From the NCBI GenBank assembly GCA_020847395.1, contig JADLCD010000061.1, forward strand, positions 1-40,675: DNA of 40,675 nucleotides. Direction: 5' to 3'. Under the pieces are notes generated by a model. It made no database searches and had not been told where the DNA came from. It saw only the letters and a program-made list of their open reading frames with translations. A program made the position numbers and the translations under genes. Shown here piece after piece: positions 7,874-16,587 of the stretch (its first letter is position 1; every line of letters begins with the position of its first letter). This DNA is from Chitinophagaceae bacterium (GTDB taxonomy: Bacteria; Bacteroidota; Bacteroidia; Chitinophagales; Chitinophagaceae).

Positions 7874-7950
7874 GAGATTTGAAATTTGAAATTAAGCGAT
7901 CAACGATCATCCAGCATTTTCAAATTTTCAAATTCATACATTTTCAAATT
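7874..7950. repeat. Short-period repeat arms (7-8 bases) between rpmD and rplO
   Basis: The left arm 7874-7894 has heptamers of the type GAAATTT. The right arm 7915-7950 has octamers TTTTCAAA, complementary in character to the left arm, so the two can pair in RNA. The right arm ends next to the rpmD stop codon. Confidence 0.75.
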
Positions 7951-8131
7951 ACTTCACTTCCTCAACCTTAACCAGGTGATTAACTTTTGTAATCATGCCC
8001 AGTATTTGAGGCGTAGCTTCAACTTCTACAGTAGCGTTTAACTTTTTAAGTCCAAGCGCTGAAATAGTTTTTTTCTGACGCTCCGGTCTGTCGATTACGC
8101 TTTTTACCTGTGTTATTTTAATTTTTGCCAT
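7949..8131 (-). CDS. rpmD: 50S ribosomal protein L30
   Basis: A 60-residue L30 of normal length: [20 protein letters not shown], then [22 protein letters not shown], matching the family's single small alpha/beta domain on the large subunit. The gene begins 4 bases after the rpsE stop, so the two are almost certainly translated from one message. Confidence 0.97.
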   Translation of the reverse strand: MAKIKITQVKSVIDRPERQKKTISALGLKKLNATVEVEATPQILGMITKVNHLVKVEEVK

Positions 8132-8135
8132 GATG

Positions 8136-8654
8136 TTATCCGTTAAATACTTTTTTAAGAGCTATCCTTCTTTCTTTTGAAACAACAATTGGCTCACGCA
8201 ACAAGCCCAATGCTTTAAAAGTTGCTTTTACCACGTTGTGAGGATTAGCAGAGCCAAGAGATTTAGCCAAAACGTCTGTAATACCGGCGCTTTCCAATAC
8301 GGCACGCATGCTTCCCCCGGCTATTACACCGGTACCATGAGCGGCTGGTTTAATCAATACTTTAGCAGCACCTTCTTTTGCCCATTGGTCGTGAGGAATA
8401 GTTCCTTTCATTACAGGCACTTTAATCAGGTTTTTCTTGGCATCATCAATGCCTTTTGAAATAGCCTGCTGAACTTCTTTAGCCTTGCCCAAACCATGAC
8501 CTACCACTCCATTCTCGTTACCTACAACTACCAATGCAGAAAAGCTGAAAGCACGTCCACCTTTGGTTGTTTTTACCACACGGTTAATCGCAACCACTTT
8601 TTCCTTAAACTCTATTTCACCGGCTTTTACCTTGTTTAAATTTACTTTTGACAT
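8136..8654 (-). CDS. rpsE: 30S ribosomal protein S5
   Basis: S5 lies near the mRNA entry and decoding region of the small subunit and affects translational accuracy. The 172 residues include the dsRNA-binding-like N-domain ([37 protein letters not shown]) and the C-domain with [19 protein letters not shown] and [18 protein letters not shown]. All are canonical. It is closely coupled to rpmD downstream and follows rplR upstream. Confidence 0.98.
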   Translation of the reverse strand: MSKVNLNKVKAGEIEFKEKVVAINRVVKTTKGGRAFSFSALVVVGNENGVVGHGLGKAKEVQQAISKGIDDAKKNLIKVPVMKGTIPHDQWAKEGAAKVLIKPAAHGTGVIAGGSMRAVLESAGITDVLAKSLGSANPHNVVKATFKALGLLREPIVVSKERRIALKKVFNG

Positions 8655-8697
8655 TATAATACTTGTTATTGGTATTTATGATTTGTTATCTCCAACA

Positions 8698-9051
8698 TTA
8701 GAGTGTTAATCCGCCTTCACGTGCACCTTCTGCCACAGCTTTAATACGACCGTGATACAGGTAACCGCCACGATCAAATACTACATTAGTAATACCGGCT
8801 GCGATTGCTTTTGAAGCGATTGCTTTACCAACCAAACCACTCAACTCAACTTTAGGAGCTTTCTGTGCTTTAATATCTTTATCTTTTGTTGAAGCAGACA
8901 AAATAGTTTCGCCATTCTCATCATTAATGAGCTGAGCGTATATATCAGTATTGCTTCTGAATACTGATAATCTTGGCCTTTGTGCCGTACCAGATACTGT
9001 TTTGCGGATGTTGTACCTGATCTTTTGTCTCCTGATAACTTTTGCGTCCAT
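8698..9051 (-). CDS. rplR: 50S ribosomal protein L18
   Basis: L18 binds 5S rRNA in the central protuberance together with L5. The 117 residues start [21 protein letters not shown] and contain [18 protein letters not shown], the usual RNA-binding start of the globular domain, and the C-terminal [24 protein letters not shown]. Length is typical for the bacterial protein. Confidence 0.98.
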   Translation of the reverse strand: MDAKVIRRQKIRYNIRKTVSGTAQRPRLSVFRSNTDIYAQLINDENGETILSASTKDKDIKAQKAPKVELSGLVGKAIASKAIAAGITNVVFDRGGYLYHGRIKAVAEGAREGGLTL

Positions 9052-9066
9052 GTTTCTTTATTTTTC

Positions 9067-9085
9067 CTTCCGATTCTGCCGGAAG
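9067..9085. repeat. Hairpin between rplF and rplR
   Basis: CTTCCG (9067-9072) and CGGAAG (9080-9085) form a 6-base stem with a 7-base loop in the 45-base gap. Position and size resemble the stems in other gaps of this operon. Confidence 0.5.
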
Positions 9086-9096
9086 TAATATTAAAA

Positions 9097-9651
9097 TTAT
9101 TTACCAGCAGCTTTACCAGCTTTACGACGGAGCTGCTCACCAGCGTATTTAACACCTTTACCTTTGTACGGCTCAGGCTTACGAAGGCTGCGCAATTTTG
9201 CCGCTACCTGTCCAAGCAATTGCTTGTCTGTTCCTTCCAAAGTAATAGTAGGGTTCTGACCTTTTTCCTGGGCAGTAGCTACCTTCAATTCCTTAGGTAT
9301 TTCAATCAAAATATTGTGAGAATATCCTAAAGTAAGGTCGAGCAGGTTACCCTGGTTAGATGCTTTAAAACCCACACCCACTAACTCTAACTGCTTTTTA
9401 TAACCTTCTGTTACACCTTTTACAAGATTGGCAGTGATGGCACGATATAAACCGTGTAATGCACGATGCCTGATCTGGTCAGTAGGGCGTGTGAAAACCA
9501 CTTCGCCATCTTTCACTTCTACTTTAATATCACGATCTACGGATTGTTTTAATTCGCCCTTCGGTCCTTTAACAGTAATCACGTTATCGTTTCCTACTGA
9601 AACAGTAACACCTGCAGGAACTGTAACCGGTTGTTTACCTATACGAGACAT
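9097..9651 (-). CDS. rplF: 50S ribosomal protein L6
   Basis: L6 sits near the factor-binding region of the large subunit. The 184 residues show two related beta/alpha halves: MSRIGKQPVTVPAGV at the start, GVTEGYKKQLELVGVGFKA in the middle, and the signature KPEPYKGKGVKYAGEQLRRK near the end. The extra AGKAAGK tail is basic and unremarkable. Confidence 0.98.
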   Translation of the reverse strand: MSRIGKQPVTVPAGVTVSVGNDNVITVKGPKGELKQSVDRDIKVEVKDGEVVFTRPTDQIRHRALHGLYRAITANLVKGVTEGYKKQLELVGVGFKASNQGNLLDLTLGYSHNILIEIPKELKVATAQEKGQNPTITLEGTDKQLLGQVAAKLRSLRKPEPYKGKGVKYAGEQLRRKAGKAAGK

Positions 9652-9690
9652 AATAATTTGAAATTTAAAATTTGATATTTATTGTTACCT

Positions 9691-9706
9691 GCTGAAAGTG
9701 TTCAGC
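9691..9706. repeat. Hairpin between rpsH and rplF
   Basis: GCTGAA (9691-9696) and TTCAGC (9701-9706) form a 6-base stem with a 4-base loop. The same 98-base gap also contains AT-rich TTTGAAA-like units near 9656-9680. Confidence 0.5.
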
Positions 9707-9749
9707 TCCGTATAGAGAGCTTAAATTATCGATCAGCATATTTTCGCAA

Positions 9750-10148
9750 TTAAGAAATATAGCAAAGTACTTCACCACCTACATTCTGCAATTTTGCCTG
9801 CTTATCCGTCATCACGCCTTTTGAAGTGCTTACAATAGCAATACCCAAACCATTCATCACTCTTTTAAAGTCTGCCGGTTTTGAATACTGACGCAAACCC
9901 GGGCGGCTGATTCTTTCCAAAGACCTGATAGCAGGTTGCTTTGTTTGAGCATCATATTTCAACGCGATTTTAATCACGCCTTGTTTGCTGTCATCTTCAA
10001 ACTTATATTTCAGAATGTAACCCTGATCGTACAGTATCTCTGTAATACGCTTTTTAAGGTTAGAAGCGGGGATTTCCACAATACGATGTCCAGCCAACTG
10101 GGCGTTACGCACTCTTGTGAGAAAATCTGCAATAGGATCTGTTACCAT
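9750..10148 (-). CDS. rpsH: 30S ribosomal protein S8
   Basis: S8 is a primary 16S rRNA-binding protein of the central domain, and in E. coli it also represses the spc operon by binding its mRNA. The 132 residues run MVTDPIADFLTRVRNAQ to the conserved C-terminus STSKGVMTDKQAKLQNVGGE, which holds the RNA-binding Ser/Thr loop. Whether it autoregulates this message is not visible from the sequence. Confidence 0.98.
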   Translation of the reverse strand: MVTDPIADFLTRVRNAQLAGHRIVEIPASNLKKRITEILYDQGYILKYKFEDDSKQGVIKIALKYDAQTKQPAIRSLERISRPGLRQYSKPADFKRVMNGLGIAIVSTSKGVMTDKQAKLQNVGGEVLCYIS

Positions 10149-10164
10149 TTTTATGAATTAATCT

Positions 10165-10215
10165 GTTGAAAATTTAATTTATCAAATTTCAATTCTGCAA
10201 TTTCAGATTTGAAAT
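10165..10215. repeat. AT-rich TTTGAAA/TTTCAAA units between rpsN and rpsH
   Basis: Scattered units such as GAAAATTTAA, TCAAATTTCAA and GATTTGAAATTT lie in this gap and could pair with each other. They look like a more degenerate version of the short-period arrays found in other gaps. Confidence 0.5.
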
Positions 10216-10485
10216 TTACCAGCTCGCTTTTTTTACGCCTGGTATTATACCATTTAAAGCCATATCACGAAAAGCTACCCTCGACAATCCGAAGTAACGG
10301 ATATAACCCCTTGGGCGGCCTGAAACCTGGCAACGGTTTTTCAAACGAACTTTTGATGAGTTTTTCGGTAACGCGTCAAGCGCTTTCCAATCGCCTGCAG
10401 CTTTTAAAGCCGCACGCTTTTCAGCATAAAGTTCTACCAGGTGTTCTCTTTTTCTTTGTCTGGCTTTTACTGATTCTTTTGCCAT
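10216..10485 (-). CDS. rpsN: 30S ribosomal protein S14 (zinc-free form)
   Basis: An 89-residue S14: [17 protein letters not shown], then [21 protein letters not shown], the family signature. The CxxC pairs that bind zinc in the C+ form are missing (only one Cys remains), so this is the zinc-independent C- type. It is shorter than the ~101-residue E. coli form. It sits in the standard rplE-rpsN-rpsH order. Confidence 0.97.
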   Translation of the reverse strand: MAKESVKARQRKREHLVELYAEKRAALKAAGDWKALDALPKNSSKVRLKNRCQVSGRPRGYIRYFGLSRVAFRDMALNGIIPGVKKASW

Positions 10486-10515
10486 ATTGTTTTAATTCAG
10501 ATTATTGATTGTCAC

Positions 10516-10532
10516 TCCGGCTTTATACCGGA
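10516..10532. repeat. Short hairpin between rplE and rpsN
   Basis: TCCGG (10516-10520) and CCGGA (10528-10532) pair around a 7-base loop. It is a weak stem in a 63-base gap. Confidence 0.4.
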
Positions 10533-10548
10533 TTGATAATTATGTTGA

Positions 10549-11118
10549 TTAATCTTTTTTAGTGTTTCTGAAAGGCATACCCAATTCCTTCAGCAACTCA
10601 TACGCTTCTTCGTTAGTATTAGCTGAAGTAACAAAGGTGATATCAAGACCTGTGATTTTATTTACTTTATCAATATCAATCTCAGGAAAAATAATTTGTT
10701 CAGTGATACCGAGTGTATAGTTTCCACGGCCGTCAAATGCTTTTTCGTTGATGCCTTTAAAATCACGTACACGGGGTAATGAAGCAGCAATAAGGCGATC
10801 AAGAAACTCATACATTTTTACACCACGCAATGTTACCCTTGCACCAATAGGTACTCCTTTACGTAATTTAAAGTTTGATATATCTTTTTTAGATGTAGTT
10901 GCCACCGCTTTCTGACCGGTGATATTACCAAGTTCTTCCACTGCAATATCAACCAGTTTTTTATCGTTTACAGCTCCGTTAACACCGCGGTTAATACAAA
11001 TTTTTTCCAACGCAGGAACCTGCATTACACTTTTGTAGGCAAAGCGTTTCATCAATGCCGGTACAACATCCTTTTTGTACTTATCGGCTAACCTTGGAGT
11101 ATATTTTGTAGTGCTCAT
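10549..11118 (-). CDS. rplE: 50S ribosomal protein L5
   Basis: L5 binds 5S rRNA and contacts the P-site tRNA and bridge region. The 189 residues show the family features: [19 protein letters not shown], the [21 protein letters not shown] region, the loop [11 protein letters not shown], and the C-terminal [23 protein letters not shown]. Length is slightly above the ~180 usual in other phyla because of the N-terminal extension [13 protein letters not shown]. Confidence 0.98.
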   Translation of the reverse strand: MSTTKYTPRLADKYKKDVVPALMKRFAYKSVMQVPALEKICINRGVNGAVNDKKLVDIAVEELGNITGQKAVATTSKKDISNFKLRKGVPIGARVTLRGVKMYEFLDRLIAASLPRVRDFKGINEKAFDGRGNYTLGITEQIIFPEIDIDKVNKITGLDITFVTSANTNEEAYELLKELGMPFRNTKKD

Positions 11119-11141
11119 CTTTTCAACTTTTAATTTCGTGC

Positions 11142-11159
11142 GGTATCTTAAAGGATACC
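11142..11159. repeat. Hairpin between rplX and rplE
   Basis: GGTATC (11142-11147) and GATACC (11154-11159) form a perfect 6-base stem with a 6-base loop in the 50-base gap. Confidence 0.5.
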
Positions 11160-11168
11160 AAAATTATT

Positions 11169-11504
11169 TTAGATTGTTGCGCCTGACTTTTTAGACACGC
11201 GAACTAATTTTCCGGTTTCCCTGGTGCGCTTTACTTTAGTAGCTTCACCTTTTTTTGCATCCCACAGTTTTACATTACTGATGTGAATAGGCGCTTCTTT
11301 TTTTACCAAACCACCCTTGGTATTTTGTGCTGATGGTTTTGTGTGACGGGTAATGATGTTTGCACCCTCAACTACCACACGGTTTTTTTCAGGAAATACT
11401 TCCAGCACCTTACGTGGTTTTTTAACGTCTTTATCATCACCGGCAATAATCACTACTGAATCGCCTTTTTTAATGTTAAACTTGGGTTTAAATCTTGTGC
11501 TCAT
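11169..11504 (-). CDS. rplX: 50S ribosomal protein L24
   Basis: L24 starts large-subunit assembly by binding the 5' region of 23S rRNA. The 111 residues begin with a KOW motif (NIKKGDSVVIIAGDDKDV, KVLEVFPEKNRVVVEGANI) and continue with TRHTKPSAQNTKGGLVKKEAPIH, all typical. It lies in the order rplN-rplX-rplE; the gap to rplN (93 bases) carries short-period repeats. Confidence 0.98.
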   Translation of the reverse strand: MSTRFKPKFNIKKGDSVVIIAGDDKDVKKPRKVLEVFPEKNRVVVEGANIITRHTKPSAQNTKGGLVKKEAPIHISNVKLWDAKKGEATKVKRTRETGKLVRVSKKSGATI

Positions 11505-11518
11505 TTTATTTCGCTTTT

Positions 11519-11600
11519 GGCTGCCAGCTTTCAGCTACCAGCCGATTTAATGTAAATTCTATATTTGCCACAAGCCTATAGCTCATAGCTCAATGCCCTA
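11519..11600. repeat. Heptamer repeat arms between rplN and rplX
   Basis: The first arm, 11519-11546, holds four consecutive 7-base units (GGCTGCC, AGCTTTC, AGCTACC, AGCCGAT). The second, 11573-11600, holds four more (AGCCTAT, AGCTCAT, AGCTCAA, TGCCCTA). The last unit overlaps the rplN stop codon (11598-11600). The AGCT core is self-complementary, so arms can pair with each other. Confidence 0.8.
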
Positions 11601-11966
11601 TAACACCTCAGGTGCAAGAGATATAATTTTCATATATCCCTTATCGCGCAACTCCCTTGCCACAGGTCCAAAAATACGTGTGCCGCGGGGTTCATCTGCC
11701 TGGTTAAGCAACACTACTGCGTTATCATCAAACCTGATATAAGAACCATCTTTACGACGTAACTTATTTTTTGTACGAACAATTACTGCTTTAGTAACAG
11801 TTCCTTTTTTAATACCGCCTGCAGGAATGGCGTCTTTTACCGTAACTACTATTTTATCGCCAATCTTTGCGTAATCCTGGCCGCTGTTTCCCAGCACACG
11901 AATACAAAGCACTTCTTTAGCGCCGCTGTTGTCTGCTACGTTTAACCTGCTTTCTTGCTGAATCAT
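11598..11966 (-). CDS. rplN: 50S ribosomal protein L14
   Basis: L14 is a core large-subunit protein that forms a bridge to the small subunit near helix 44. The 122 residues start [20 protein letters not shown] and include the conserved [16 protein letters not shown]-type segment ([17 protein letters not shown]) and [20 protein letters not shown]. Length is exactly as expected. Confidence 0.98.
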   Translation of the reverse strand: MIQQESRLNVADNSGAKEVLCIRVLGNSGQDYAKIGDKIVVTVKDAIPAGGIKKGTVTKAVIVRTKNKLRRKDGSYIRFDDNAVVLLNQADEPRGTRIFGPVARELRDKGYMKIISLAPEVL

Positions 11967-11976
11967 CTTTTTGTTA

Positions 11977-12076
11977 TTTGAAATTTGAAATTTGAAATTT
12001 GAAATTTGGACCGATATAAATGTTCAGGATGTGTAACATATCAAATCTCAAATCTTAAATCTCAAATCAGAAATAA
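11977..12076. repeat. Heptamer repeat arms between rpsQ and rplN
   Basis: The left arm (11977-12008) has four exact copies of the unit TTTGAAA in a row plus a partial one. The right arm (12042-12076) has CAAATCT, CAAATCT, TAAATCT, CAAATCA, GAAATAA in a row. The arms are roughly complementary, so the gap can form a long imperfect hairpin. Confidence 0.85.
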
Positions 12077-12077
12077 T

Positions 12078-12335
12078 TTATTTCGCTTTTTCTACTACTT
12101 CTACCAGGCGCCAGCGTTTTGTTTTACTCAACGGGCGGGATTCCATAATTTTTACAGTATCGCCTACACCACACTCGTTCTTCTCATCATGAGCATGGAA
12201 TTTGGTAGTTTTTTTAACGAATTTACCGTAGATAGGGTGCTTTACTTTTGTTTCAATTTCTACCGTAACAGTTTTTTCCATCCTGTTACTGGTAACCACC
12301 CCAATCTTTGTTTTACGCAAATTTCTTTCAGCCAT
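12078..12335 (-). CDS. rpsQ: 30S ribosomal protein S17
   Basis: S17 is a primary 16S rRNA-binding protein needed for small-subunit assembly. The 85 residues contain the family's OB-fold signature: [39 protein letters not shown], and [20 protein letters not shown]. Its start is 4 bases downstream of the rpmC stop, indicating tight coupling. Confidence 0.98.
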   Translation of the reverse strand: MAERNLRKTKIGVVTSNRMEKTVTVEIETKVKHPIYGKFVKKTTKFHAHDEKNECGVGDTVKIMESRPLSKTKRWRLVEVVEKAK

Positions 12336-12339
12336 TGTA

Positions 12340-12546
12340 TTAGCTTTTAGCTTTTTTCTTTAATTCTGTTTTTAATCTCGCGATATCTCTACGCAATAAT
12401 TGTATGCTCATTGGATTTTCCAATGGTGAAGTTGAATGTGCAAATTTTAATTTCTTAAGACGCACTTCATCTTCTTTAATGCGAGCCTGCAAATCAACCT
12501 CATTCAAACCATTCAGGCTACTTAAAAACTCAGATTTCTTTGACAT
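12340..12546 (-). CDS. rpmC: 50S ribosomal protein L29
   Basis: L29 is a small two-helix protein near the peptide exit tunnel and helps form the docking site for SRP and trigger factor. The 68 residues run [20 protein letters not shown], then [20 protein letters not shown] and a basic tail, matching the family. Confidence 0.96.
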   Translation of the reverse strand: MSKKSEFLSSLNGLNEVDLQARIKEDEVRLKKLKFAHSTSPLENPMSIQLLRRDIARLKTELKKKAKS

Positions 12547-12580
12547 TTCTTATCTGTTTGAAAATTAAGAACATTAAATA

Positions 12581-13003
12581 TTACGCTCCTGCATAGTCGC
12601 GGCGAATGATGAACTGGGTTTTAATCGGCAACTTAGCCGCAGCAAGTTCCATCGCCTCTTTTGCTACCTGAACAGGTACACCGTCAGCTTCAAAAATAAT
12701 GCGACCCGGCTCTACCACAGCAGCCCAGAATTCAGGGTTACCTTTACCTTTACCCATTCTCACTTCGGCTGGTTTACGTGTAATTGGCTTATCAGGGAAA
12801 ATGCGGATCCAAACATTACCTTCACGTTTCATGGCACGTGTCATTGCCTGGCGTGCAGATTCAATCTGGCGGTTGGTAAGCCATATAGGCTCTAAAGCCT
12901 TTAACGCAAACGAACCAAAAGATATAGTTGCACCACGCTTCGCTACCTCTCTAATTCTTCCTTTCTGTGCTGTTCTGTGTTTTGTTCTCTTTGGCTGTAA
13001 CAT
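12581..13003 (-). CDS. rplP: 50S ribosomal protein L16
   Basis: L16 binds near the A-site tRNA elbow and organises the tRNA-binding region. The 140 residues include [16 protein letters not shown], the [21 protein letters not shown] helix, and the Gly-rich loop [20 protein letters not shown]. Order (rpsC-rplP-rpmC) and length are standard. Confidence 0.98.
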   Translation of the reverse strand: MLQPKRTKHRTAQKGRIREVAKRGATISFGSFALKALEPIWLTNRQIESARQAMTRAMKREGNVWIRIFPDKPITRKPAEVRMGKGKGNPEFWAAVVEPGRIIFEADGVPVQVAKEAMELAAAKLPIKTQFIIRRDYAGA

Positions 13004-13040
13004 TATATTACAATTTGAAAATTTTAAATATTATTCTTTA

Positions 13041-13096
13041 ACCTTAAACCCTACACCTTCCACCTTAAACCTTCTACCTCTCCCCTATCTCCTGTC
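13041..13096. repeat. Heptamer array running into the rpsC stop
   Basis: Eight consecutive 7-base units, read on the plus strand: ACCTTAA, ACCCTAC, ACCTTCC, ACCTTAA, ACCTTCT, ACCTCTC, CCCTATC, TCCTGTC. The array starts between rplP and rpsC and continues through the rpsC stop codon (13085-13087) into its last codons, in the same register. Confidence 0.8.
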
Positions 13097-13867
13097 TCCG
13101 CCTCTTCTATCACCGCCTCTCCTGTCGCCTCTGTCTCCACCGCCTCTTCTGTCATCTCTCCTGTCTTCTCTTCTGCCTTCACCTACACCAGATTCACCTT
13201 TATTACCTTCAATGATATTAGGATTAAGATCACGTTTGCTCAATACTTCACCTTTACATATCCATACTTTAATACCGATTTTTCCATAAACAGTCAACGC
13301 AAATACATTGGCGTAATCAATTTCCATACGAAAAGTATGTAAAGGAACACGACCTTGCTTGATTTCTTCTGTACGGGCAATTTCAGCACCGCCCAAACGA
13401 CCGCTAACTTTAATCTTTATACCTTCAGCACCCATACGGAGTGCAGAAGCTATTGCTAATTTGATAGCACGCTTGTAGTTAATACGGTTTTCTATCTGGC
13501 GGGCAATAGTATCACCCACAATATTTGCATCAAGCTCAGGGCGGCGAACCTGCAGAATGTTAATCTGCACATCTTCCTTACCGGTAAGCTTTTTCAATTC
13601 TTCTTTAATATGGTCAACTTCACCACCACCTTTACCAATGATGATACCAGGCTTTGAAGTATGTATAGTAACGATCAGCTTATTGAGCGTACGTTCAATT
13701 ACGATTTTTGAAATACCGCCTTTATTAATACGGGCGTTCAGGTAAGTCCTGATCCTGTTGTCTTCAATCAGTTTCTTAGAAAAATCCTTTTTGTTTCCGT
13801 ACCAGTTGCTTTCCCAACCGCGGATGATACCTAACCTGTTACCAATTGGATTTGCTTTCTGACCCAT
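13085..13867 (-). CDS. rpsC: 30S ribosomal protein S3 with Arg/Gly/Asp-rich tail
   Basis: S3 forms part of the mRNA entry channel and has helicase activity there. The start is taken at the ATG giving [14 protein letters not shown], the conserved S3 N-terminus; an upstream in-frame ATG would add 14 residues that do not fit the family and reach into rplV. The 260-residue protein has the KH domain [14 protein letters not shown] and the C-domain [23 protein letters not shown]. After [18 protein letters not shown] comes a low-complexity tail of about 30 residues built from DRR, GGD and GD units. Acidic or basic S3 tails vary among bacteria, but this repetitive one coincides with a heptamer array at the DNA level. 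Confidence 0.97.
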   Translation of the reverse strand: MGQKANPIGNRLGIIRGWESNWYGNKKDFSKKLIEDNRIRTYLNARINKGGISKIVIERTLNKLIVTIHTSKPGIIIGKGGGEVDHIKEELKKLTGKEDVQINILQVRRPELDANIVGDTIARQIENRINYKRAIKLAIASALRMGAEGIKIKVSGRLGGAEIARTEEIKQGRVPLHTFRMEIDYANVFALTVYGKIGIKVWICKGEVLSKRDLNPNIIEGNKGESGVGEGRREDRRDDRRGGGDRGDRRGGDRRGGDRR

Positions 13868-13892
13868 GTTTATTATTTGAATATTTTCACTT

Positions 13893-14234
13893 TTATTTCT
13901 GGTCAACAATTACTGTTACATGATTGCTGCGCTTACGAACCCTGTAAGCTCTTCCCTGTGGTGCGGGTAACATTCTTTTTAATACTCTGCCACCGTCAAC
14001 AAAAACGGTTTTTACCAGCAACGCACTGTCAGCCGCGCTTTTACCTTCATTCTTCTGTTCCCAGTTACTAACTGCACTTCTTACCAATTTGTAGAGCGGT
14101 GTAGAAGAATGCTGTGGATGATGCTCCAATATTGCCAAAGCCTTCTCTACATCCATACCGCGGATAACATCTGCCAACAGACGCATTTTGCGCGGAGATG
14201 TAGGATAGTTTCTGAGTTTAGCTACTGCTTCCAT
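13893..14234 (-). CDS. rplV: 50S ribosomal protein L22
   Basis: L22 lines the peptide exit tunnel. The 113 residues start [19 protein letters not shown] and hold the [18 protein letters not shown] helix, and the tunnel loop region [20 protein letters not shown], with the family's conserved Arg residues. It ends 25 bases before the rpsC start. Confidence 0.97.
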   Translation of the reverse strand: MEAVAKLRNYPTSPRKMRLLADVIRGMDVEKALAILEHHPQHSSTPLYKLVRSAVSNWEQKNEGKSAADSALLVKTVFVDGGRVLKRMLPAPQGRAYRVRKRSNHVTVIVDQK

Positions 14235-14260
14235 TGTTTTATATTTCTGGTGCAGGCTTC

Positions 14261-14288
14261 ATGTAACTTGTAACATGTAACCTGTAAC
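14261..14288. repeat. Four-unit heptamer repeat between rpsS and rplV
   Basis: ATGTAAC, TTGTAAC, ATGTAAC and CTGTAAC follow each other without gaps; only the first base varies. It lies in the 61-base gap on the leader side of rplV. Confidence 0.85.
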
Positions 14289-14295
14289 TGTTTTA

Positions 14296-14568
14296 TTATG
14301 CTATTTTCTTGCTTGAGTGTCCTTTAAAGTTTCTTGTTGGTGCAAACTCTCCTAATTTATGACCAACCATAAACTCCGTTACGTATACCGGAATAAACTT
14401 GTTGCCATTGTGCACCGCAAAAGTGTTTCCAACAAAATCTGGTGTAATGGTGGAACGACGGCTCCATGTTTTTATAACACCTTTTTTTGATTTGCCCTCA
14501 TTCATAGCCAGCACTTTCTTTTCGAGGTAATCTGCTACGTAAGGACCTTTTTTAATTGAACGAGCCAT
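14296..14568 (-). CDS. rpsS: 30S ribosomal protein S19
   Basis: S19 is in the head of the small subunit and pairs with S13. The 90 residues read [19 protein letters not shown], then [20 protein letters not shown] and [17 protein letters not shown], the family signature. Normal length and order (rplB-rpsS-rplV). Confidence 0.98.
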   Translation of the reverse strand: MARSIKKGPYVADYLEKKVLAMNEGKSKKGVIKTWSRRSTITPDFVGNTFAVHNGNKFIPVYVTEFMVGHKLGEFAPTRNFKGHSSKKIA

Positions 14569-14581
14569 GTTAATTAGTTAA

Positions 14582-14684
14582 TTTGAAAATTTGAAAATTT
14601 GAAAATGTCCTGGTGATATTCTATTCTGGTAGTGGTGGACTTGAAAAACATTTTCAAATTTTCAAATCCACACATTTTCAAATT
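14582..14684. repeat. Octamer repeat arms between rplB and rpsS
   Basis: Three exact tandem copies of TTTGAAAA (14582-14605) face TTTTCAAA units at 14651-14658, 14659-14666 and 14675-14682. The arms are reverse complements, so a long AT-rich hairpin can form with a ~45-base loop. The right arm ends directly at the rplB stop codon (14685). Confidence 0.9.
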
Positions 14685-15521
14685 CTATTTAGTCAGCTTC
14701 TTTCCGTTTTTACGCTGAATAATCAGCTTATCAGAACCTTTATGCTTACGTGTTTTTAACCCTTTGGCATATTTACCGGTTCTTGATCTTGGGTGACCTC
14801 CTGAAGCTCTACCTTCACCACCACCCATCGGGTGATCAACAGGGTTCATCGCAACACCACGGGTACGTGGGCGAACACCTTTCCAACGGTTTACACCTGC
14901 TTTACCAGCTCTTTCCAAACTATGATCGCTGTTGCTTACCACACCTATAGTAGCATAGCAGTTGATCAATATTTTTCTTAACTCCCCGCTTGGCATTTTT
15001 AATACTCCGTATTTTTCTTCTTTGTTGCTTAACTGGGCAGAAGAACCGGCGCTGCGTACCAATTTACCGCCCTGACCAGGCTGTAATTCTATATTGTGCA
15101 CATTAGTACCAAGAGGCATGTTTTTTAATTGCAATGCATTTCCAACTTCAGGAGCAACGCTGTCGCCACTTACTACAGTAGCACCAACCTGCAATCCCTG
15201 TGGAGCAATGATGTATCTTTTCTCACCATCAGCATAGCTTAACAAAGCGATAAATGCTGTGCGGTTCGGGTCGTATTCTATTGATAATACTGTTGCATTA
15301 ATGCCTTTCTTTTCTCTCTTAAAATCAACTACACGGTATTTCTTTTTATGACCACCGCCAATATATCTCATTGCACGGCGTCCCTGGGCGTTACGTCCGC
15401 CGGTGCCTGGTTTCTTTTCAAGAAGGCTTTTTTCAGGAGTGTCGGTAGTAATTTCAGCGTATGAATTTCCTATTCTCCAACGTGTACCTGCTGTAACCGG
15501 TTTATACTTTTTTACTGCCAT
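14685..15521 (-). CDS. rplB: 50S ribosomal protein L2
   Basis: L2 is one of the most conserved large-subunit proteins, needed for subunit association and peptidyl transfer. The 278 residues include the RNA-binding domain ([19 protein letters not shown]) and the C-terminal [20 protein letters not shown], keeping the functionally important first His; the second His of the common HPH motif is Met here. The basic tail [18 protein letters not shown] is typical. Confidence 0.98.
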   Translation of the reverse strand: MAVKKYKPVTAGTRWRIGNSYAEITTDTPEKSLLEKKPGTGGRNAQGRRAMRYIGGGHKKKYRVVDFKREKKGINATVLSIEYDPNRTAFIALLSYADGEKRYIIAPQGLQVGATVVSGDSVAPEVGNALQLKNMPLGTNVHNIELQPGQGGKLVRSAGSSAQLSNKEEKYGVLKMPSGELRKILINCYATIGVVSNSDHSLERAGKAGVNRWKGVRPRTRGVAMNPVDHPMGGGEGRASGGHPRSRTGKYAKGLKTRKHKGSDKLIIQRKNGKKLTK

Positions 15522-15576
15522 TGTTTATTCTTTTTTGCGAAATTTTCAGCTTCGCTAACTATAATAATTTAATTTC

Positions 15577-15876
15577 TTATAAGCTACCGTACAGGTCAAT
15601 GTTTTCACCTTCTGCTACAGTTACATAAGCTTTTTTAAAAGCCGGTTTACGACCGGAAATCACTCCTGCTTTTGTAAACCTTGATTTGCTTTTGCTGGGC
15701 GCTACAACGGTGTTCACGTTTACTACGTTTACACCATAAAACTCTTCCACAGCCTTTTTAATTTCAAGCTTATTTGACTTACGACCTACGCGGAAAGCAT
15801 ATGTATTTCTTTTTTCAGAAAGCTTATTGCTTTTCTCGCTGATAATAGGTTTTATAAGAACGTCTGCAAATTTCAT
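15577..15876 (-). CDS. rplW: 50S ribosomal protein L23
   Basis: L23 sits at the tunnel exit and docks SRP, trigger factor and the translocon. The 99 residues start MKFADVLIKPIISEKSNKL, followed by YAFRVGRKSNKLEIKKAVEE and FYGVNVVNVNTVVAPSK, matching the family. Gap to rplD contains AT-rich inverted repeats. Confidence 0.97.
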   Translation of the reverse strand: MKFADVLIKPIISEKSNKLSEKRNTYAFRVGRKSNKLEIKKAVEEFYGVNVVNVNTVVAPSKSKSRFTKAGVISGRKPAFKKAYVTVAEGENIDLYGSL

Positions 15877-15891
15877 CTCTATCTAATTTGA

Positions 15892-15932
15892 AAATTTCTT
15901 AATTTGAAAATTTGAAAATGTTTTCAAATTTT
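15892..15932. repeat. TTTGAAAA array with perfect inverted repeat between rplD and rplW
   Basis: Units of TTTGAAAA occur at 15892 onward. AAAATTTGAAAA (15907-15918) is followed after TG by its exact reverse complement (15921-15932), giving a 12-base stem. It lies immediately before the rplD stop on the minus strand. Confidence 0.85.
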
Positions 15933-15934
15933 AA

Positions 15935-16573
15935 TTATGCTTCTGCCGGTGTTTCTTCTTCTGAAAAAATCTTTGCTGCATTTTCAGTCAATACCAACAC
16001 ATCGCTGTTCACTATATCGTACGTATTGATATCTGCCAGCAATACACCTAATACGGTAGGAATATTGCGAAGGCTCAACTGCACGTTTTCGTTATAATCA
16101 GGCAATACGAACAAGGTTCTTTTTTCTGCCAGGTTCAAATTTTTGATTACGCTTGCAGCATCCTTTGTTTTAGGCGAGTCAAGCTTTAAATCTTCAACTA
16201 TTACTATTGCATTTTCTTTTGCTTTATAAGAAAGCGCAGAAATTTTTGCAAGGTCTTTTACTTTACGGTTAAGCTTGATATCGTAGCTGTGTGGTTTAGG
16301 ACCAAATACAGTACCACCACCTTTATATAAAGGGTTACGGATATTACCTTTACGGGCACCGCCGGTTCCTTTTTGACGATGCAGTTTGCGGCTTGCACCA
16401 TGTACTTCAGCACGGGTTTTTACTTTATGCGTTCCCTGGCGCTGTGCCGCTAAAAATTGTTTAACGGAAAGATAGATCACATGATCATTCGGCTCAATTC
16501 CGAAAATATCATCAGGCAACTCAGCAGTACGACCTGTTTTTTTCCCTTCCTTATTTAAAATATCTACTTGCAT
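15935..16573 (-). CDS. rplD: 50S ribosomal protein L4
   Basis: L4 lines the exit tunnel and, in E. coli, represses the S10 operon by binding its leader. The start is taken at MQVDILNKEGKKTGR; an upstream in-frame ATG would add 8 unlikely residues. The 212-residue protein has the tunnel loop GASRKLHRQKGTGGARKG and GGGTVFGPKPHSYDIKLN. The C-terminus ends FSEEETPAEA, a short acidic tail. A strong hairpin lies just upstream, between rplC and rplD. Confidence 0.97.
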   Translation of the reverse strand: MQVDILNKEGKKTGRTAELPDDIFGIEPNDHVIYLSVKQFLAAQRQGTHKVKTRAEVHGASRKLHRQKGTGGARKGNIRNPLYKGGGTVFGPKPHSYDIKLNRKVKDLAKISALSYKAKENAIVIVEDLKLDSPKTKDAASVIKNLNLAEKRTLFVLPDYNENVQLSLRNIPTVLGVLLADINTYDIVNSDVLVLTENAAKIFSEEETPAEA

Positions 16574-16587
16574 TGTATAAAAATTTT

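Noticed and set aside
10216-10485. S14 gene as damaged because it lacks zinc-binding cysteines
   Set aside because: A zinc-free S14 form is well known; length and signature [11 protein letters not shown] are intact.
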